A program made the position numbers and the translations under genes. 64,000 nt of DNA from Oscillospiraceae bacterium. Lineage in GTDB: Bacteria; Bacillota; Clostridia; Oscillospirales; Ruminococcaceae. The DNA lies in assembly GCA_017483465.1 (NCBI GenBank), contig JAFUWN010000076.1, positions 110,345 through 174,344 of the forward strand. Reading direction: 5' to 3'. Positions 43,068-52,348 of the stretch are shown here, piece after piece (positions within the stretch are counted from its first letter, which is position 1; every line of letters starts with the position of its first letter). A model generated the notes under the pieces. It was not told where the DNA came from. It did not search any database and saw nothing but the letters and a program-made list of their open reading frames with translations.

Positions 43068-46000
43068 ATGATGTACGCAAATCAGACAATCAGCAATTCT
43101 TATCCGGCTCTGATGGAGGCTTTCTTCGAGACCGGAGTCCTGAAAGAAACAATCAGCCTCGCCGAACAGTATCTGAATCTTGAAAATGAAAGAGATAATG
43201 CTCTGCTCAACCGGATAGAAAAACAGGATTTTTCTCAGTATCTCAATACTTACAGCCTTCGCACACAGAAGATTGAAAAGGCTGTCAAGAAAGAAATCAG
43301 CCGGAAAAATTCTGATGAACTTGAAGAAAGATTTTATTTATTAATCCATGCCATCGCCGGAGATGCCTGCTCTGTCTTAGGCTTGTATGAAGCCAATTCA
43401 GATTATAAAAGCCGAAGCCAGAGAATCAAAGAGGCTTTTGCTTCCCGGTTCGGTGAGGACAGCACGGCGATTTACTTAGCGATTACCTGTGCCCGGATGT
43501 TCAATACCAGAACCATCGGCTATACCATGCCGAGCCGTCCGGAAGATCAGGACGAAACACCGGAAGTCTGCCTGAAAGCCGTTTCCTATACGGATAATAT
43601 CTATGCCAAAATTTATTTTACAATCTTAGCAATGCAGAATCTTATCCCGCCGGAACGTAAAAATATTCTGGATTCTTTCAAGGATATTTTCACCGGTGCT
43701 AAGAAAGATTCTCTGATTCAGAATGCTATGCAGATTATGGATACTGTTATCATTCCGGAAAGCAGGACGATCACAGAAAAAACAATGTTCAGAATCGCCT
43801 TGGCTATGGCAAGCGATTATGATAAAAAATATTTTATTTTATTCAATCAGGAACTGCCGCATAATCAGGCAAGTTTTGCAGAAGCGGTTCTGAAATCTCA
43901 GCTCGATAAAGACAGAATCTTAGATGCTGTCGAACGTTCGGACAAGCTTTCTCCAGGCTATATCGGAGTCATCGCCAATGCCTTTGAAGAAACTGAACGG
44001 AATTCATGGTATCAGAGCCTGAAACATAAAAAACAGCGTCTCGAAAACTTAGCAAAGAAATTCCCGAAAGTTTTCCGTGCAAGAATGGAGATGGAAACAA
44101 ATATCACCGTCTGCCGTGAAATGGAAGACATTCTGAAAAAGCTTGATCCTTCCTATCAGGGCGGTAACATGCAGGAAAAGGCAAAGCGTATCTGCATGAA
44201 TACCATCGCAGAACATAATAAAGATTATAAATATCAGATTGAAAAATATCTGCTCGGCTCCATGAGCACGGAAGATTTTATCAGAGATGTTCTGCCCCAT
44301 CTGCATCCGACCAATGTCGGCTATGTCTACGGCGGAAAAGTACAGTATGCATCTGCATATGGACTGGATGAGTTCGCAGAAAGATGTATCTGCTACAGAA
44401 TTTTAAGAGATTATGATTTCTATTCTGTTCTGAGTTCTCTCCCCGGATATGATTTCAAAGACCATGAAGCAAATGTGATCGAAATTCTCCGCAGGCATGA
44501 AGTACCCATGATTTATATTATGAATCATATCATGGTTATGCTGAATAATGTTTACAGCAACAGAAGTGAAATCTATCAGAGAACCATTCAGAAATTAACA
44601 GAATATGCTGATGAAATCGCTCAGCTTGATCTGAAATCCCTGAATGTAGAATCCAGATGTGCCAGAATCGAGATTTTAGGTAAAACCGATCAGAAAAAAT
44701 ATAATGCTGAATTATTCGCTTCTGCTAAGGATTCCAGTAAGAAAGTCAGAGATACGCTCGCTGATTATCTGCCGATTCCGGATGAGAATTTAAATCCGGA
44801 GATTCTGAATCTGCTCTCCGGAAAGAAAATCGCTGAAAGAGAACTCGCCGTGACACTCCTGGAAAAGAAATTCCCCGATGCCTATCAGGATGCTGTCAGA
44901 ACAGCTCTCGAAAAAGAAAAGAATGATAAATTAATCACAAGATTATCAATTTTATTAAATCAGGAAATTCCGGAAGCCACAAAACAGGCCAATGCCGGAA
45001 ATGTAATCGACGAACTCACCAAAGGCAATAAGGCAAAGAAAGTCGCCTGGTTATTCCAGAATGCGTTCAGTCCGGTGCATGATATTTCGGGAAATGAAGT
45101 GGAGGAAAAATATCTGATCGCCCTCGCAAACTGCTATGCTTCCATGGATATTTGCAAATTCTCCAGAAGCGAAACAGCTGATCAGCTGGCTCAGAATCTG
45201 AATCAGACTGATCGGGAACGTTTTGTTCAGGAAGTGTTCAGCAGATTTATCGACAGAGGTGCAGAGGCCAAACAGAAATGGGTTATCTATTTTACTGCAA
45301 TTTTAGGCGGTTCTGAGGGTATCGCTTCGGTACAGCATTATATTAAAGAATGGTCTGAAAATTCCAGAGGTGCAATCGCCGCCGAAGCGGTCAGAGCTTT
45401 GGCATTCAACGGCAGTTCTCCGGCTCTGATGGCAGTCGATGCCATGGCTCGGAAATTCAAGAATAAACAGGTTCGCAATGCTGCAAATACGGCTCTGGTA
45501 CAGGCCGCCGAAGCTCTGCATATCACCCGTGAGGAACTTGCTGACAGAATTGTCCCTGATCTCGGCTTTGATGAAAATCTGTGCAGAATTTTCGATTACG
45601 GTACAAGACAGTTTAAAGTCTATCTGACTCCGGCTCTGGAACTCGAAATCTTTGAGGGAGATAAGAAACTGAAAAATCTTCCGAAGCCCGGAAAATCAGA
45701 TGATGCCGAAAAAGCAGAACAGGCTTCCAAAGATTTCAAAGAAATGAAAAAGCAGATGAAAACAGCAATCCAGAATCAGAAAGCCCGTCTGGAATATGTC
45801 TTCTTATGCGACAGAAAATGGACTCCCGATGCCTGGAAAGCTCTGTTTATTCACAAGCCTGTCATGCATTGCTTTGCGATCGGCCTGATCTGGGGAGCTT
45901 ATGATGAACAGGATAAGCTTCTGCAAACGTTCCGGTATATGGAAGACGGCTCTTTCACAACTTCCGATGAAGAGGAATATGAACTCCCTGAAAATGCCGT

Positions 46001-46529
46001 AATCGGCTTAGTTCATCCGATTGAACTGGATAAAGAAACTATCAGTGCCTGGACAGAACAGCTCTCTGATTATGAGATCACACAGCCGTTCGCTCAGTTA
46101 AACAGACCTGTTTATAAAATTCTTGCCGAAGAAGTCGGCAAGACAACGATTCAGAGATTCTCCGGCACGGAACTGACGAATTTATCGCTGATTAATAAAA
46201 TGACAAAAATCGGCTGGGAAAAAGGCCACGCCGAAGATGCCGGCATGTTCTATGATTTCGAGAGAACCGATATTGCAAAACAGGAAAAAATCAATGATAA
46301 AATGCAGTATACCGGCTATTATGCAGAACTCCGGTTCAGCGGTTCGTATATCGCCGCCGGCTATATGGATGCCGAAGATGTGACTGTCGAAGATGTCAGA
46401 ATCTGGAAACTCTCCGATCAGATCAAAAATGACAACGCTCTGAATCTGGAGCAGGTCAATCCCAGATATTTCAGTGAAATTCTGGCTCAGTTATATGAAA
46501 TGCTTCCGCAGGAAGAAAACAACGCTTGA
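43068..46529 (+). CDS. DUF4132 family protein (MolR/YehI-like), 1153 aa
   Basis: Very large cytoplasmic protein. The N-terminal 860 residues are helical, with HEAT-like stretches around 560-640 and 770-850 (SARDSSKKVRDTLADYLPI-like units, RGAIAAEAVRALAFNGSS). The DUF4132 domain occupies about 895-1060, with EYVFLCDRKWTPDAWKALFIHKPVMHCFAIGLIWGAYD and ENAVIGLVHPIEL. In E. coli the homologous gene (molR/yehI) lies beside yehL-yehQ, which supports a common function. AAGGAG is 10 bp before the ATG pair 43068/43071. Confidence 0.87.
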   Translation: MMYANQTISNSYPALMEAFFETGVLKETISLAEQYLNLENERDNALLNRIEKQDFSQYLNTYSLRTQKIEKAVKKEISRKNSDELEERFYLLIHAIAGDACSVLGLYEANSDYKSRSQRIKEAFASRFGEDSTAIYLAITCARMFNTRTIGYTMPSRPEDQDETPEVCLKAVSYTDNIYAKIYFTILAMQNLIPPERKNILDSFKDIFTGAKKDSLIQNAMQIMDTVIIPESRTITEKTMFRIALAMASDYDKKYFILFNQELPHNQASFAEAVLKSQLDKDRILDAVERSDKLSPGYIGVIANAFEETERNSWYQSLKHKKQRLENLAKKFPKVFRARMEMETNITVCREMEDILKKLDPSYQGGNMQEKAKRICMNTIAEHNKDYKYQIEKYLLGSMSTEDFIRDVLPHLHPTNVGYVYGGKVQYASAYGLDEFAERCICYRILRDYDFYSVLSSLPGYDFKDHEANVIEILRRHEVPMIYIMNHIMVMLNNVYSNRSEIYQRTIQKLTEYADEIAQLDLKSLNVESRCARIEILGKTDQKKYNAELFASAKDSSKKVRDTLADYLPIPDENLNPEILNLLSGKKIAERELAVTLLEKKFPDAYQDAVRTALEKEKNDKLITRLSILLNQEIPEATKQANAGNVIDELTKGNKAKKVAWLFQNAFSPVHDISGNEVEEKYLIALANCYASMDICKFSRSETADQLAQNLNQTDRERFVQEVFSRFIDRGAEAKQKWVIYFTAILGGSEGIASVQHYIKEWSENSRGAIAAEAVRALAFNGSSPALMAVDAMARKFKNKQVRNAANTALVQAAEALHITREELADRIVPDLGFDENLCRIFDYGTRQFKVYLTPALELEIFEGDKKLKNLPKPGKSDDAEKAEQASKDFKEMKKQMKTAIQNQKARLEYVFLCDRKWTPDAWKALFIHKPVMHCFAIGLIWGAYDEQDKLLQTFRYMEDGSFTTSDEEEYELPENAVIGLVHPIELDKETISAWTEQLSDYEITQPFAQLNRPVYKILAEEVGKTTIQRFSGTELTNLSLINKMTKIGWEKGHAEDAGMFYDFERTDIAKQEKINDKMQYTGYYAELRFSGSYIAAGYMDAEDVTVEDVRIWKLSDQIKNDNALNLEQVNPRYFSEILAQLYEMLPQEENNA

Positions 46530-46554
46530 CATTCTTCCGCTTTTCTGGTATGAT
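46526..46554 (+). promoter_or_regulatory. Promoter of the 46584 lipoprotein gene
   Basis: TTGACA overlapping the DUF4132 stop codon, a 17-bp spacer, then TATGAT. Confidence 0.75.
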
Positions 46555-46583
46555 AAAAATCAGAAACTCTATCGGAAGAAGGA

Positions 46584-47225
46584 ATGATGATGAAACATCA
46601 GATTTTAATCATGATCATGCTCTCCGCTGTGATTCTGACCGGCTGTTCTGCCGGTCGGAATGACGGCGTTTCTGTCATGAATCAGAATCAGCTTGCAGAA
46701 AATAATCCTGTTACGGAAGAAGCCACAAAACCTGAAGTCCCCGAAGGGGCAATCGCTGACGATTCCGGAAATTTCGTCTATCAGGGAAAATTAATGCCTG
46801 TCGGTGATGACGAAAACGGCTATATGCAGGTGCCGTTAGGCTATTCTCCGTTTCAGGAAGAAGATACCGAGGGTCTGACACAGTATGCCGATGCCACCGG
46901 AACTAATATTTTCACACTGGATTATTACGAGAATATGTCCTATGAAACTGCTGCTGAAAGTATGCGGTATTATATGGAAAGTCAGGAAAATATAGAGGGC
47001 TTGCAGGGAAGTATTACGACAGTCGGCGGCTACAATGCCAGACAGCTCTACTGTCATTTTACAGATGCCAATTTATTCTGGATTATCTGGATTATTGAAG
47101 ATCCTGACAATCCGCAGAACAGTTATCATCTGTCGCTGGAATGCGACCCGGAACATCAGAATTTAATTGCCTGTTCCTCAACATTCCAGACTGTACAGGA
47201 TTATCATCGCACACAGAAATCATGA
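46584..47225 (+). CDS. Small lipoprotein, 213 aa
   Basis: N-terminal lipoprotein signal with lipobox LTGC (Cys near residue 21), then an acidic spacer. The secreted domain of about 150 residues has YMQVPLGYSPFQEEDTEGLTQYAD, ITTVGGYNARQLYCHFTD and a C-terminal CSSTFQTVQDYH. The layout resembles small extracytoplasmic domains with a central beta sheet. Family not recognised. Three ATG codons in a row at the start; AGAAGGA precedes them. Confidence 0.8.
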   Translation: MMMKHQILIMIMLSAVILTGCSAGRNDGVSVMNQNQLAENNPVTEEATKPEVPEGAIADDSGNFVYQGKLMPVGDDENGYMQVPLGYSPFQEEDTEGLTQYADATGTNIFTLDYYENMSYETAAESMRYYMESQENIEGLQGSITTVGGYNARQLYCHFTDANLFWIIWIIEDPDNPQNSYHLSLECDPEHQNLIACSSTFQTVQDYHRTQKS

Positions 47226-47274
47226 GAAATCCCGACGGCTTGACTAAAGTGAAGAGGAAAGGAGAACCGACAGC

Positions 47275-49425
47275 ATGAACCGGAACGGACGCAGGGTCTA
47301 TGGTGTGATTACCGCCAATGCCGCTGATATTGAACAGCGTGAAATCCTCAGCGGCATTATCAGCAGAGCACAAAGTCTGGAGATTGATATTGCTGTGATT
47401 TCCAATATTTATAATCCTACAGAAACAACAGAAGCCCTGAAAACAGAAAACTGTATCTATGATCTGCTTCAGTATGATGCCTTTGATGGCTTTATTCTGA
47501 TTTCAGAATCCATTCTGAATCCTGATGTACAGCAGAGAATCCTGAAACATCTGCAAAACCGGTCTTCTGTTCCGGTTCTGGTGATCGGCGTACCGCTTCC
47601 CGGATTTGTGCTGCCGCACTTCCGGTTTATCAATACCAGCGATGAAAAAGATCTTGAAAAAATCACAGAACATCTGATTCAGCAGCACGGCTTTACAGAG
47701 ATTCATATCCTGACAGGTCATGACTATATCAATGCTTCCCACAAACGGGTGGACGGCTATCGGAATGCACTGGAAACACACGGAATCCCCGTACAGGAGA
47801 AAAATATATTCTATGGTGATTTCTGGCTGACTTCCGGCAAAGCTCAGGCACAGAAATACAGTTCCGGAGAACTGCCGTTTCCGCAGGCTCTGATCTGCTG
47901 TAATGACTGCATGGCATACGGATTTCTTGACGAATGTCTGGAACAGGGGATTCCTGTGCCTGAAAAAATCGCCGTCATTGGCTATGAATACAGTCATGAA
48001 CGCCGGGTTCATGCCCCTTTGCTGACAACCTGCCAGCGAAACCGGAAAGCCCTCGGGGAAGAAGCTGTCAGAATGCTGACGGAAAAATTGCAGTCCGGTG
48101 AGTACGGCAGCTTTACACCGCCGGAGGGTACGTTCATACCCGGTGAAACCTGTGGATGCGGAGCGGAACTCTCCGACATCCGGTGCGAGATCAGAGCCGC
48201 ACAGACCAGAGCGGTTTATGATTTTCTGAATCTGTTCAGCCAGCTCGAACACAGGCTTACAGAATGCCGCAGTATTGAGGAATTCGCTGCACAGTGCCGG
48301 AATTTCCGGTTCATGATACGGGATGTGCAGCAGTTATATTTATGCTTGTATGAAAACTGGTATGAACCGGGTATGCCTGCGGAAAATATGGTCTGTTACA
48401 ATCTGCTGTCTGCGGAAGAACCGCTGATTTACCGGAAACAGGAGTTTTTCTGTCTGTTCCGAGGGGAAGCCGCTCCGTATTATTTCTGCCCGCTGTTCTT
48501 TGCACAGCAGGAGCTTGGCTATGTGATACTTGGATTTGATCATCCGGATACGTTTGATCATATTTTCCGCAACTGGCTGAAATCGGTCTCCAATGCTCTG
48601 GAATTTCTGAGAATGAAAAATGATATTCTCTATCTGACAGAGTGTCAGAATCTCTCTGCCCGGCGTGATACGCTCACGGGCATGTATAACGAAAAGGGGA
48701 TTAGAAAAGCCTATCAGACAGCCGATAAAAATGATTTATATGCAGTTGTTCTGCAAATCGGCCTGTTCGGGAAAGAACACGGTACTTTACAGGAGAGTGC
48801 TCCTGCCATACTGGATGCGGCTGAGGCAATCCGGCAGTTCTGCGGCAATCATGATGTCTGCGGAAAAATTTCGGAAAAAACTTTTTTCTGCCTGGTACAC
48901 AGCAGTTACGGTACAGAGTTTCTGGAAAGCTTTCTGGAAGCTGTGCTTTGTCAGCATACAGTCTATATGCAGACATACGGTCTGGATTCATTTGTCTGCT
49001 GTGCCGTGCCGTGTACAGCGGAGAATTATACCGAATGTCAGGAACTGTGCCGGAAACTTCTCGACCAGAAAACTGCACAGATTTCTGAAAGAAGACGGCT
49101 TCCGCATTACAGTGAGCTGAATCAGATCCGCTCCCGGCTTTACTGCGAACCGGAAATGACATTCGATTCTGAACAGATTTATACGCTCTTCGGCGGCAGC
49201 AAAGGCTATTTCCGGCAGGTTTTCAGAAACTGCTACGGCTTTACACTGCATGATGACTGCACGGCCGCACGGATTGCCAGAGCAAAATATTGTCTCGCTG
49301 TCACTTCGCTGAGTCTTGCGGAAATCGCCAGACAATGCGGCTATCATGATGCCAAGTATTTTATGCGGCAGTTCCAGCAGGAAACCGGTGTCACAGCAGT
49401 ACAGTACCGGAATATGATGAAATAA
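47275..49425 (+). CDS. Transcriptional regulator: periplasmic-binding-like sensor, degenerate GGDEF, AraC-type HTH
   Basis: Cytoplasmic regulator of 716 residues. Residues 7-300 have the LacI/periplasmic-binding-protein fold (GVITANAADIEQREILSGI, DGFILISESIL, ALICCNDCMAYGFLDECLEQGIPVPEKIAVIGYE) but no N-terminal HTH. Residues about 465-600 look like a GGDEF domain (ARRDTLTGMYNEKGI) whose GGDEF signature has become CGKISEKTFFCL, so it should lack cyclase activity. The C-terminus (about 615-716) is an AraC/XylS double HTH (LSLAEIARQCGYHDAKYFMRQFQQETGVT). It probably senses a small molecule and controls neighbours such as the TRAP-type lipoprotein gene. Confidence 0.88.
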   Translation: MNRNGRRVYGVITANAADIEQREILSGIISRAQSLEIDIAVISNIYNPTETTEALKTENCIYDLLQYDAFDGFILISESILNPDVQQRILKHLQNRSSVPVLVIGVPLPGFVLPHFRFINTSDEKDLEKITEHLIQQHGFTEIHILTGHDYINASHKRVDGYRNALETHGIPVQEKNIFYGDFWLTSGKAQAQKYSSGELPFPQALICCNDCMAYGFLDECLEQGIPVPEKIAVIGYEYSHERRVHAPLLTTCQRNRKALGEEAVRMLTEKLQSGEYGSFTPPEGTFIPGETCGCGAELSDIRCEIRAAQTRAVYDFLNLFSQLEHRLTECRSIEEFAAQCRNFRFMIRDVQQLYLCLYENWYEPGMPAENMVCYNLLSAEEPLIYRKQEFFCLFRGEAAPYYFCPLFFAQQELGYVILGFDHPDTFDHIFRNWLKSVSNALEFLRMKNDILYLTECQNLSARRDTLTGMYNEKGIRKAYQTADKNDLYAVVLQIGLFGKEHGTLQESAPAILDAAEAIRQFCGNHDVCGKISEKTFFCLVHSSYGTEFLESFLEAVLCQHTVYMQTYGLDSFVCCAVPCTAENYTECQELCRKLLDQKTAQISERRRLPHYSELNQIRSRLYCEPEMTFDSEQIYTLFGGSKGYFRQVFRNCYGFTLHDDCTAARIARAKYCLAVTSLSLAEIARQCGYHDAKYFMRQFQQETGVTAVQYRNMMK

Positions 49426-49480
49426 AATCTGATATTCTGCCGGGAATAAAAATAACAGATAAAAATTTACAAATATTCTA

Positions 49481-49509
49481 TTGAAATTTTTGTTATCACA
49501 TGTTATAAT
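49481..49509 (+). promoter_or_regulatory. Promoter of the TRAP binding-protein gene
   Basis: TTGAAA, a 17-bp spacer, then TATAAT. Confidence 0.75.
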
Positions 49510-49552
49510 AATACCTGGTCAGAATTTTATTTCATAAAGAGGAGGAATTATT

Positions 49553-50569
49553 ATGAAAAAATATAGTATGCTCTTTACAGCAGCAGCGGCCGCTGTTCTG
49601 CTGACCGGCTGTCAGACTGCCTCTGATTCCGGTCAGAAAAAATCATCCAATGCGGCAAAACTCTCTTATCCGCTGACATTACATGCCGGCTATTCCACTG
49701 CCGAAGATGACCCCAGAGGCCTGGCTCTCAAACTCTTTCAGGATATTGTGGAAGAACAGACCAACGGAAATATTCTCATAGAACTGCACCCGTCCGGAGA
49801 ACTCGGAAGTGATACGGAACTGCTTGAGAAAATGACAACCGGTGATGTCGATTTAACCGTCTCCAGTGCCGGAAATTATGCACTCTATGCCCCGAAGATC
49901 GGCATTTCTGCTCTGCCGTTCCTGTTTGAGGATTTCGAGTCTGCCTGGGAATTTGTGGACAGCCCTGTCATGCAGGAGCTGAATCAGGATCTGGAAAGCT
50001 CCAATATGCATGTGCTTTCTTATTTTGACAACGGTTTCCGCTGTGTGACGACTTCCGAAAATGTCGGTGCTGTCAACAGTGTGGAAGATATGAACGGTCT
50101 GCATATCCGCACCCCTGATAACCAGATTGTTATAGAAACAATGAAAGCCCTTTCTGCCAATCCGGAAAGTTTCCCGTTTGCCGAACTCAAAGATGCCCTT
50201 GCAGACGGCTCGTTCGATGCTCAGGAAAATCCGATTCCGATTATTTATAACAATCAGCTCTATGAAGTGCAGAAATATCTTTCTGTTACGAATCATAGCT
50301 ATGATGCCATGCCGTTTACCATCCGGGAAGACATCTGGGAAGGCCTGAAACCGGAATATCAGGAAATTGTTTCGGCTGCCGCAGAAATCGCCGGAAATCA
50401 GAACAGAATCCTGATCAAGAACCAGACAACGGATATGGTCAAGAGACTGGAAGAAGAAGGCATGGAAATTGTCTATCCGGACTTGAAACCGTTTCAGGAG
50501 GCAACCGCAGGCGTAAAAGATGTTTTCGCTGATGTCTATGGACAGGAATTGCTGAACTCCCTGAAATAA
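49553..50569 (+). CDS. DctP-type TRAP substrate-binding lipoprotein (orphan)
   Basis: Extracytoplasmic solute receptor of 338 residues. The lipobox is LTGC (Cys near 20). The DctP family body includes DDPRGLALKLFQDIVEEQTNGNILIELHPSGELGSDTELLEKM and the substrate-site region GLHIRTPDNQIVIETMKALSANPESFPFAELKDALADGSFDAQENP. Usual ligands are organic acids such as C4-dicarboxylates or sugar acids. No DctQ/DctM permease genes are next to it. It stands between an AraC-type regulator and a membrane GGDEF sensor, so it may present a ligand to a sensor rather than to a transporter. Confidence 0.9.
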   Translation: MKKYSMLFTAAAAAVLLTGCQTASDSGQKKSSNAAKLSYPLTLHAGYSTAEDDPRGLALKLFQDIVEEQTNGNILIELHPSGELGSDTELLEKMTTGDVDLTVSSAGNYALYAPKIGISALPFLFEDFESAWEFVDSPVMQELNQDLESSNMHVLSYFDNGFRCVTTSENVGAVNSVEDMNGLHIRTPDNQIVIETMKALSANPESFPFAELKDALADGSFDAQENPIPIIYNNQLYEVQKYLSVTNHSYDAMPFTIREDIWEGLKPEYQEIVSAAAEIAGNQNRILIKNQTTDMVKRLEEEGMEIVYPDLKPFQEATAGVKDVFADVYGQELLNSLK

Positions 50570-50574
50570 ACAGC

Positions 50575-50606
50575 AAAGCAGACTGTGCAGGCAGTCTGCT
50601 TTTTTT
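50575..50606 (+). terminator. Terminator of the TRAP binding-protein gene
   Basis: AAAGCAGACTG / CAGTCTGCTTT stem followed by a T-run. Confidence 0.88.
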
Positions 50607-50608
50607 AC

Positions 50609-50637
50609 TTGACAAATTGCAGAAACTATGCTAACAT
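50609..50637 (+). promoter_or_regulatory. Promoter of the GGDEF gene
   Basis: TTGACA, a 17-bp spacer, then TAACAT, directly after the preceding terminator. Confidence 0.65.
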
Positions 50638-50682
50638 AAAATCAGAAAGAATTTTAAAATGCTTCACGAGGTGAAACGCAGC

Positions 50683-52134
50683 ATGAGATTGTCTTTAGGA
50701 AAAAAAATCACTGTTCTGATGATTGCATTTGCAGTGCTTCTCAGCGGTACATGTATGATTGTCAGTGCTGCCGTGAACCGGAGCACTATGGAAAAAGAAT
50801 ATATCATCACAGCCGATTCTATGGCCGCTACTGTCGCCGTTATCGTGGACGGCGACAGAATGCAGAGAATTACAGAAAAAGTCATGGAAATTTATGACCG
50901 CTCTGATCAGAAATTAAGCAATGAAGAACAGGAGAATCCGGCTTTTGAAGCCTATGCTGCACAGTATCTGCATCTCATGAATGATGAGGATTATCTTGTG
51001 ATCAGAGATCAGCTCCGGAAAATTCAGGATGTCAGCGAGGCTGACTATATCTATACCATATGCCCTGTGCCGGAAGACGGCACTGCTGTGTATATTGTCG
51101 ATGCGGCTTCTGATCATGCCGTTACCCCCGGACTGTTTGATTATGCAGAAGAAAAAAATCTGATTTACATGAATGATCTGAAACAGGGCGTTCCGGCTTT
51201 TGTGACTAATACTCCGGAATACGGCTGGCTTGTGACGGCCTGTGCTCCGGTTTATAACAGCAATGGTGCGGTTGTCTGTTTTGCGGCAGTCGATCTCAGC
51301 ATGAATGATGTACTGGAAAAAGAAAATAAATTCCTGTTTATGCTGGCCGGTATTCTGCTGATTCTGACAATTCTGATCAGTCTGATTTCTATTTTCTATG
51401 TCACATACCGGATTGTCAGGCCGATCAATCTGCTTTCCGGAGCCGCCCGGCAGTACGGACAGAAACAGGCCGGAGCAGTACATCATGAATTCAGTTCTGT
51501 CGATATTCATACGGGAGATGAACTGGAACTTCTGCACGCTTCTATGATACAGATGGAAAAAGATATTGATTCCTATATTGAAAGCCTCACCAGAACCGAA
51601 GAACAGCTCACTTCTGTCAGACAGCAGGCGGATGACCTGCATGAACTGGCACATATGGACTCTCTGACCGGTATCCGCAACAGACTGGCTTATGATAAAG
51701 AAATTCTCCGGCTGGACCGTGAAATCCAGAACGGCCGGCATGAATTCGGCATTGCTATGATCGATCTGAATTTTCTGAAAGTCATCAATGATACTTATGG
51801 TCATGAATTCGGAAATACTGCCATTATTACGCTCAGTCAGCTGATCTGTGATGTATTTTCCCATTCTCCGGTGTTCCGGATTGGCGGTGATGAATTTGCC
51901 GTGATTCTGAAAAATCATGATTATCATAAAATTGAGATGTTATCAGAAAAATTCAGCCTGCAAATGGAAGCACTCCGGACAGAAGAAGAACTCCGGCCGT
52001 GGGAGAAAATTTCTGCGGCGTTCGGCTATGCCCTGTTTGAAGCAGAAACTGATCACTGTGCAGAAGATGTATTCAAACGGGCAGATCAGAAAATGTATGA
52101 AAATAAAAAAGAAATGAAAGCCGTCAGAACCTGA
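50683..52134 (+). CDS. Membrane diguanylate cyclase with extracytoplasmic sensor domain
   Basis: Membrane sensor that should make cyclic di-GMP. TM1 lies at about 9-31. An extracytoplasmic Cache-like sensor (about 32-216) has EADYIYTICPVPEDGTAVYIVDA and YGWLVTACAPVYNSNGAVVCFAAVDL. TM2 lies at about 218-242, followed by a HAMP-type linker and a helix. The GGDEF domain starts HMDSLTGIRNRLAYD and has an intact GGDEF motif (401-405). The ATG at 50683 follows GAGGTG by 9 bp; an ATG at 50659 lies before that site and is less likely. It has its own promoter but is adjacent to the TRAP receptor, a possible ligand supplier. Confidence 0.9.
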   Translation: MRLSLGKKITVLMIAFAVLLSGTCMIVSAAVNRSTMEKEYIITADSMAATVAVIVDGDRMQRITEKVMEIYDRSDQKLSNEEQENPAFEAYAAQYLHLMNDEDYLVIRDQLRKIQDVSEADYIYTICPVPEDGTAVYIVDAASDHAVTPGLFDYAEEKNLIYMNDLKQGVPAFVTNTPEYGWLVTACAPVYNSNGAVVCFAAVDLSMNDVLEKENKFLFMLAGILLILTILISLISIFYVTYRIVRPINLLSGAARQYGQKQAGAVHHEFSSVDIHTGDELELLHASMIQMEKDIDSYIESLTRTEEQLTSVRQQADDLHELAHMDSLTGIRNRLAYDKEILRLDREIQNGRHEFGIAMIDLNFLKVINDTYGHEFGNTAIITLSQLICDVFSHSPVFRIGGDEFAVILKNHDYHKIEMLSEKFSLQMEALRTEEELRPWEKISAAFGYALFEAETDHCAEDVFKRADQKMYENKKEMKAVRT

Positions 52135-52137
52135 AAC

Positions 52138-52163
52138 TCAGCCCCGAACCGGGCTGATTTTTT
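52138..52163 (+). terminator. Terminator of the GGDEF gene
   Basis: TCAGCCC / GGGCTGA stem with a 6-base loop and six T. Confidence 0.85.
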
Positions 52164-52241
52164 GGTTACAGCAGATTTGACAAGCCGTCAGATTTCGATT
52201 TGTAACATCTGCTGAAATTTGTCAGAATGATAAAAAAGCTA

Positions 52242-52270
52242 TTGCTTTTTTTCGTTTCTTGTGGTATTAT
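52242..52270 (+). promoter_or_regulatory. Promoter of the DUF3160 operon
   Basis: TTGCTT, a 17-bp spacer, then TATTAT, about 78 bp before the start codon. Confidence 0.5.
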
Positions 52271-52348
52271 TATATAATGAAAGAAAATCCGGTATGCCGG
52301 AATTTATAATATAATTTTATATATAAATAAACAAGAGGTGAAAATCAG

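Noticed and set aside
15382-46529. The LRR/MoxR region as a prophage or integrative element
   Set aside because: No integrase, structural, replication or conjugation gene, no attachment repeats, and base composition looks like the flanks.
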